From Treponema sp. (GTDB lineage Bacteria; Spirochaetota; Spirochaetia; Treponematales; Treponemataceae), in the NCBI GenBank assembly GCA_016286365.1, contig JAEESN010000001.1:186001-250000 (forward strand): a DNA stretch of 64,000 nt, given 5' to 3'. A program made the translations under genes and the position numbers. The number at the start of each line of letters is the position of its first letter. The first letter of the stretch is position 1. Below the pieces are notes generated by a model. The model had not been told where the DNA came from, did not search any database, and worked only from the letters and a program-made list of their open reading frames with translations. This document shows, one piece after another, positions 62,473-64,000 of the stretch.

Positions 62473-62970
62473 CTAAAGTTTATATTCTGCATATCCAACT
62501 GTAAAAGGTAGATGTTCATATTTTACAGTTCCCATAAACTTAAATCCATTTTTTAAATACCATTCTTTTAATTCTGTGTGCTCATCAATAAAATCAAGAA
62601 AGAGATTTTTACCACCAAGTTTACGTGCTTTCTCTTTAGCAAAATCAAGAAGCATTTTACCAAAACCCTGTTTCTGCATTTCTGGTATTACACAAAGATT
62701 ATGAAGCATCCAGACATCTTTTTTCTCCGGATCTTTACTGATGGAAAAATATCCGACCAGTTTGTTTTCTCCATTTTGATTTTCTTCAAAAAGTCCGTAC
62801 ATTATAAAGCCCCAGTTCCAGAAGTTCTCTAACTTTTCCATAGGCATAAAAGCATTATGTCCCGGACAGTTTTCTTTTGTAAAACCAAATTTCTGTGCAA
62901 CTGTAAAAAAACAAAGATGGATAAAATCCACGCACATCGGAAGTTCTTCTTTTTTAATTAGTCTAATCAT
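62473..62970 (-). CDS. GNAT acetyltransferase
   Basis: A 165-residue GNAT protein. LHNLCVIPEMQKQGFGKMLLDFAKEKA holds the acetyl-CoA binding QxxGxG-type loop, and LFLDFIDEHTELKEWYLKNGFKFMGTVKYE is the typical C-terminal part. Substrate unknown. Confidence 0.85.
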   Translation of the reverse strand: MIRLIKKEELPMCVDFIHLCFFTVAQKFGFTKENCPGHNAFMPMEKLENFWNWGFIMYGLFEENQNGENKLVGYFSISKDPEKKDVWMLHNLCVIPEMQKQGFGKMLLDFAKEKARKLGGKNLFLDFIDEHTELKEWYLKNGFKFMGTVKYEHLPFTVGYAEYKL

Positions 62971-62983
62971 TTTTTCTTTTCCT

Positions 62984-63808
62984 CTATTTTTTCCTCAAAA
63001 TCCAAATCAGATTACTCTGATACTTTGCAGCGCTCATAGGGTCGTTTAAATCTTCCTTGTCACCTTTGTAACCGCGATAGATGTCCAGGACTTCAAAACC
63101 ACAAAGCTTTGCCAGAAGAAACATCTCCCAGCGATATGTCTGTCTCATCGTGAGCGGGCGGATTCTTTCTTCAATTATGTTACCTTTATCATCATAAGTT
63201 TCGAACTTCCAGTTTCCGCTCATAATCTGGGTCCAGGGATTATACGAAATTGCATTATATATTTTTTCGCGCTGGCCTTCACTGTTCACATATTCAAGAC
63301 GGAAAGAATAGTCATCGAGCTTTGTATTTATCTGCTCGGCCTGAACCTGTGGCCACGGATCAAAAGTATTGAGCGTAAGAATGCCACCAGAAACAAGATG
63401 ACGCCCAAGATTCTCCAGAGCCGCAATTTGCGATTTTTGATCAGACAGATGCATAAATCCGCTTCGTGCAATAATCACAAGAGAGTATTTTCGCCCCGCA
63501 TCAAAATCTGTCATATTCCCGGCAAAGATTCTTAAATCAAGATTTTTATCCCGCGCCTTTTTTTCACAAACCCTGCACATCTCTTCCGATAAATCAGTTC
63601 CATCAGCTAAAACCCCATGCTCGGCAAGATAGAGAAGTACAGCCCCAGTTCCACACGCCACATCGATTACGCCATCTTTTCCATATTTTTTCGCCAGCTC
63701 CAGATAAAACTCCTGAAACCCTTCATGCTTGTCAAATTCCTGATTGTACATCACATCAAGATACCTGTCATAATTTTCCGCCACATCTTTGTAATCATGC
63801 AAATCCAT
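62984..63808 (-). CDS. SAM-dependent methyltransferase
   Basis: Start at 63808 behind AAGGAGG; the open frame upstream runs into the GC-rich repeat and is not used. About 274 residues. Motif I is VIDVACGTGAVLLYL (48-62). DGTDLSEEMCRVCEKKA and FAGNMTDFD follow, and SGGILTLNTFDPW is the late strand. Class I methyltransferase for an unknown small molecule. Two genes (GNAT, DinB) follow on the same strand. Confidence 0.88.
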   Translation of the reverse strand: MDLHDYKDVAENYDRYLDVMYNQEFDKHEGFQEFYLELAKKYGKDGVIDVACGTGAVLLYLAEHGVLADGTDLSEEMCRVCEKKARDKNLDLRIFAGNMTDFDAGRKYSLVIIARSGFMHLSDQKSQIAALENLGRHLVSGGILTLNTFDPWPQVQAEQINTKLDDYSFRLEYVNSEGQREKIYNAISYNPWTQIMSGNWKFETYDDKGNIIEERIRPLTMRQTYRWEMFLLAKLCGFEVLDIYRGYKGDKEDLNDPMSAAKYQSNLIWILRKK

Positions 63809-63824
63809 ATTTTCCTCCTTTGAT

Positions 63825-63943
63825 GGGGGAAGTCTCCCCCTCGCTCCCAAGTCCTCACTCAAGGTTGTTTAGACAAGCTCAACAACCTTTCGCTCCGGTC
63901 TTGTCCGCTACCCCTTCCTGCGGGGACACCCCGCAACGCCCCG
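63825..63943. repeat. Modular GC-rich repeat, copy 2 (inverted)
   Basis: Inverted relative to copy 1 at 6620-6692. The 18-base end (63825-63842) and 24-base end (63920-63943) are exact reverse complements of the copy 1 ends. The middle is 77 bases here against 31 in copy 1 and has its own perfect 9-bp hairpin, AAGGTTGTT (63861-63869) with AACAACCTT (63881-63889). It lies between the methyltransferase start and the terminator at the window edge. Confidence 0.75.
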
Positions 63944-63957
63944 TCAGAATCCAACAC

Positions 63958-63990
63958 AAAAAAAAACCACCTACCCGAATGGATAAGTGG
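63958..63990 (-). terminator. Terminator of a gene beyond the right edge
   Basis: Read on the minus strand, AACCACTTA pairs with TAGGTGGTT and is followed by a run of Ts (63958-63967). It probably ends a minus-strand gene that begins outside the window. Confidence 0.6.
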
Positions 63991-64000
63991 TTGATTTTCC

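Noticed and set aside
1-64000. CRISPR array or insertion sequence
   Set aside because: No regularly spaced direct repeats and no transposase frame were found.

Overview
The window looks like a chromosome segment of a host-associated or rumen-type Treponema (spirochaete). Reasons: low GC with A/T-ending codons, a dnaG-rpoD pair, an mreBCD-PBP2-rodA block, a complete Rnf ion pump with apbE beside it, a type III glutamine synthetase, many small lipoproteins and no recognisable outer-membrane LPS genes. The genus call is inference; no 16S gene is present.

Layout. (1) 1-8740 is an accessory region. It holds a partial gene, then a very AT-rich same-strand run of HEPN/zinc-ribbon, HNH and DUF262/HNH (GmrSD-like) proteins, a split Mrr-like nuclease, a convergent phospholipase-D-type protein, a GC-rich modular repeat, a decayed HTH-Fic gene, an unknown protein and a UPF0175/DUF3368 toxin-antitoxin pair. 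(2) 8814-14074 is a LytTR response regulator, a short AgrC-like kinase and two ABC exporter half-transporters, with a 21-bp-phased direct repeat in front of the exporter. (3) 14075-14380 is intergenic with interspersed palindromic repeats. (4) 14381-20732 is apbE divergent from rnfCDGEAB: a lipoprotein flavin transferase next to the flavoproteins it should modify. (5) 20883-33260 is housekeeping: NCS2 purine permease, thrC, a lipoprotein, alr, folC, trpS, CCA-adding enzyme, chorismate mutase and glgA. (6) 33320-33520 is a tRNA-Thr/tRNA-Tyr unit with promoter and terminator. (7) 33573-47580 is a long core block: MBL hydrolase, mltG, dnaG, rpoD, a zinc-ribbon coiled-coil protein, RNase P RNA, a TPR protein, mreB, mreC, mreD, PBP2 and rodA. 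(8) 47686-51642 is metY and glnN, divergent, each behind an unusual leader. metY has a promoter flanked by palindromes, a 24-residue leader peptide ending Cys-Cys-Leu-Phe and an intrinsic terminator. glnN has a consensus promoter followed by two strong tandem intrinsic terminators. (9) 51766-63808 is all minus strand: a hydrolase, envelope lipoproteins, SH3-like proteins, an FAD reductase, a duplicated YD-repeat/beta-solenoid-tail gene pair, DinB, GNAT and a methyltransferase. A second, inverted copy of the modular GC-rich repeat lies at the right end.

Most interesting: the nuclease-rich cassette at 299-5287, the two leader-controlled metabolic genes (metY, glnN), the modular repeat shared by both ends of the window, and the duplicated YD-repeat/beta-solenoid pair. 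All family assignments come from reading motifs by eye; no searches were run.
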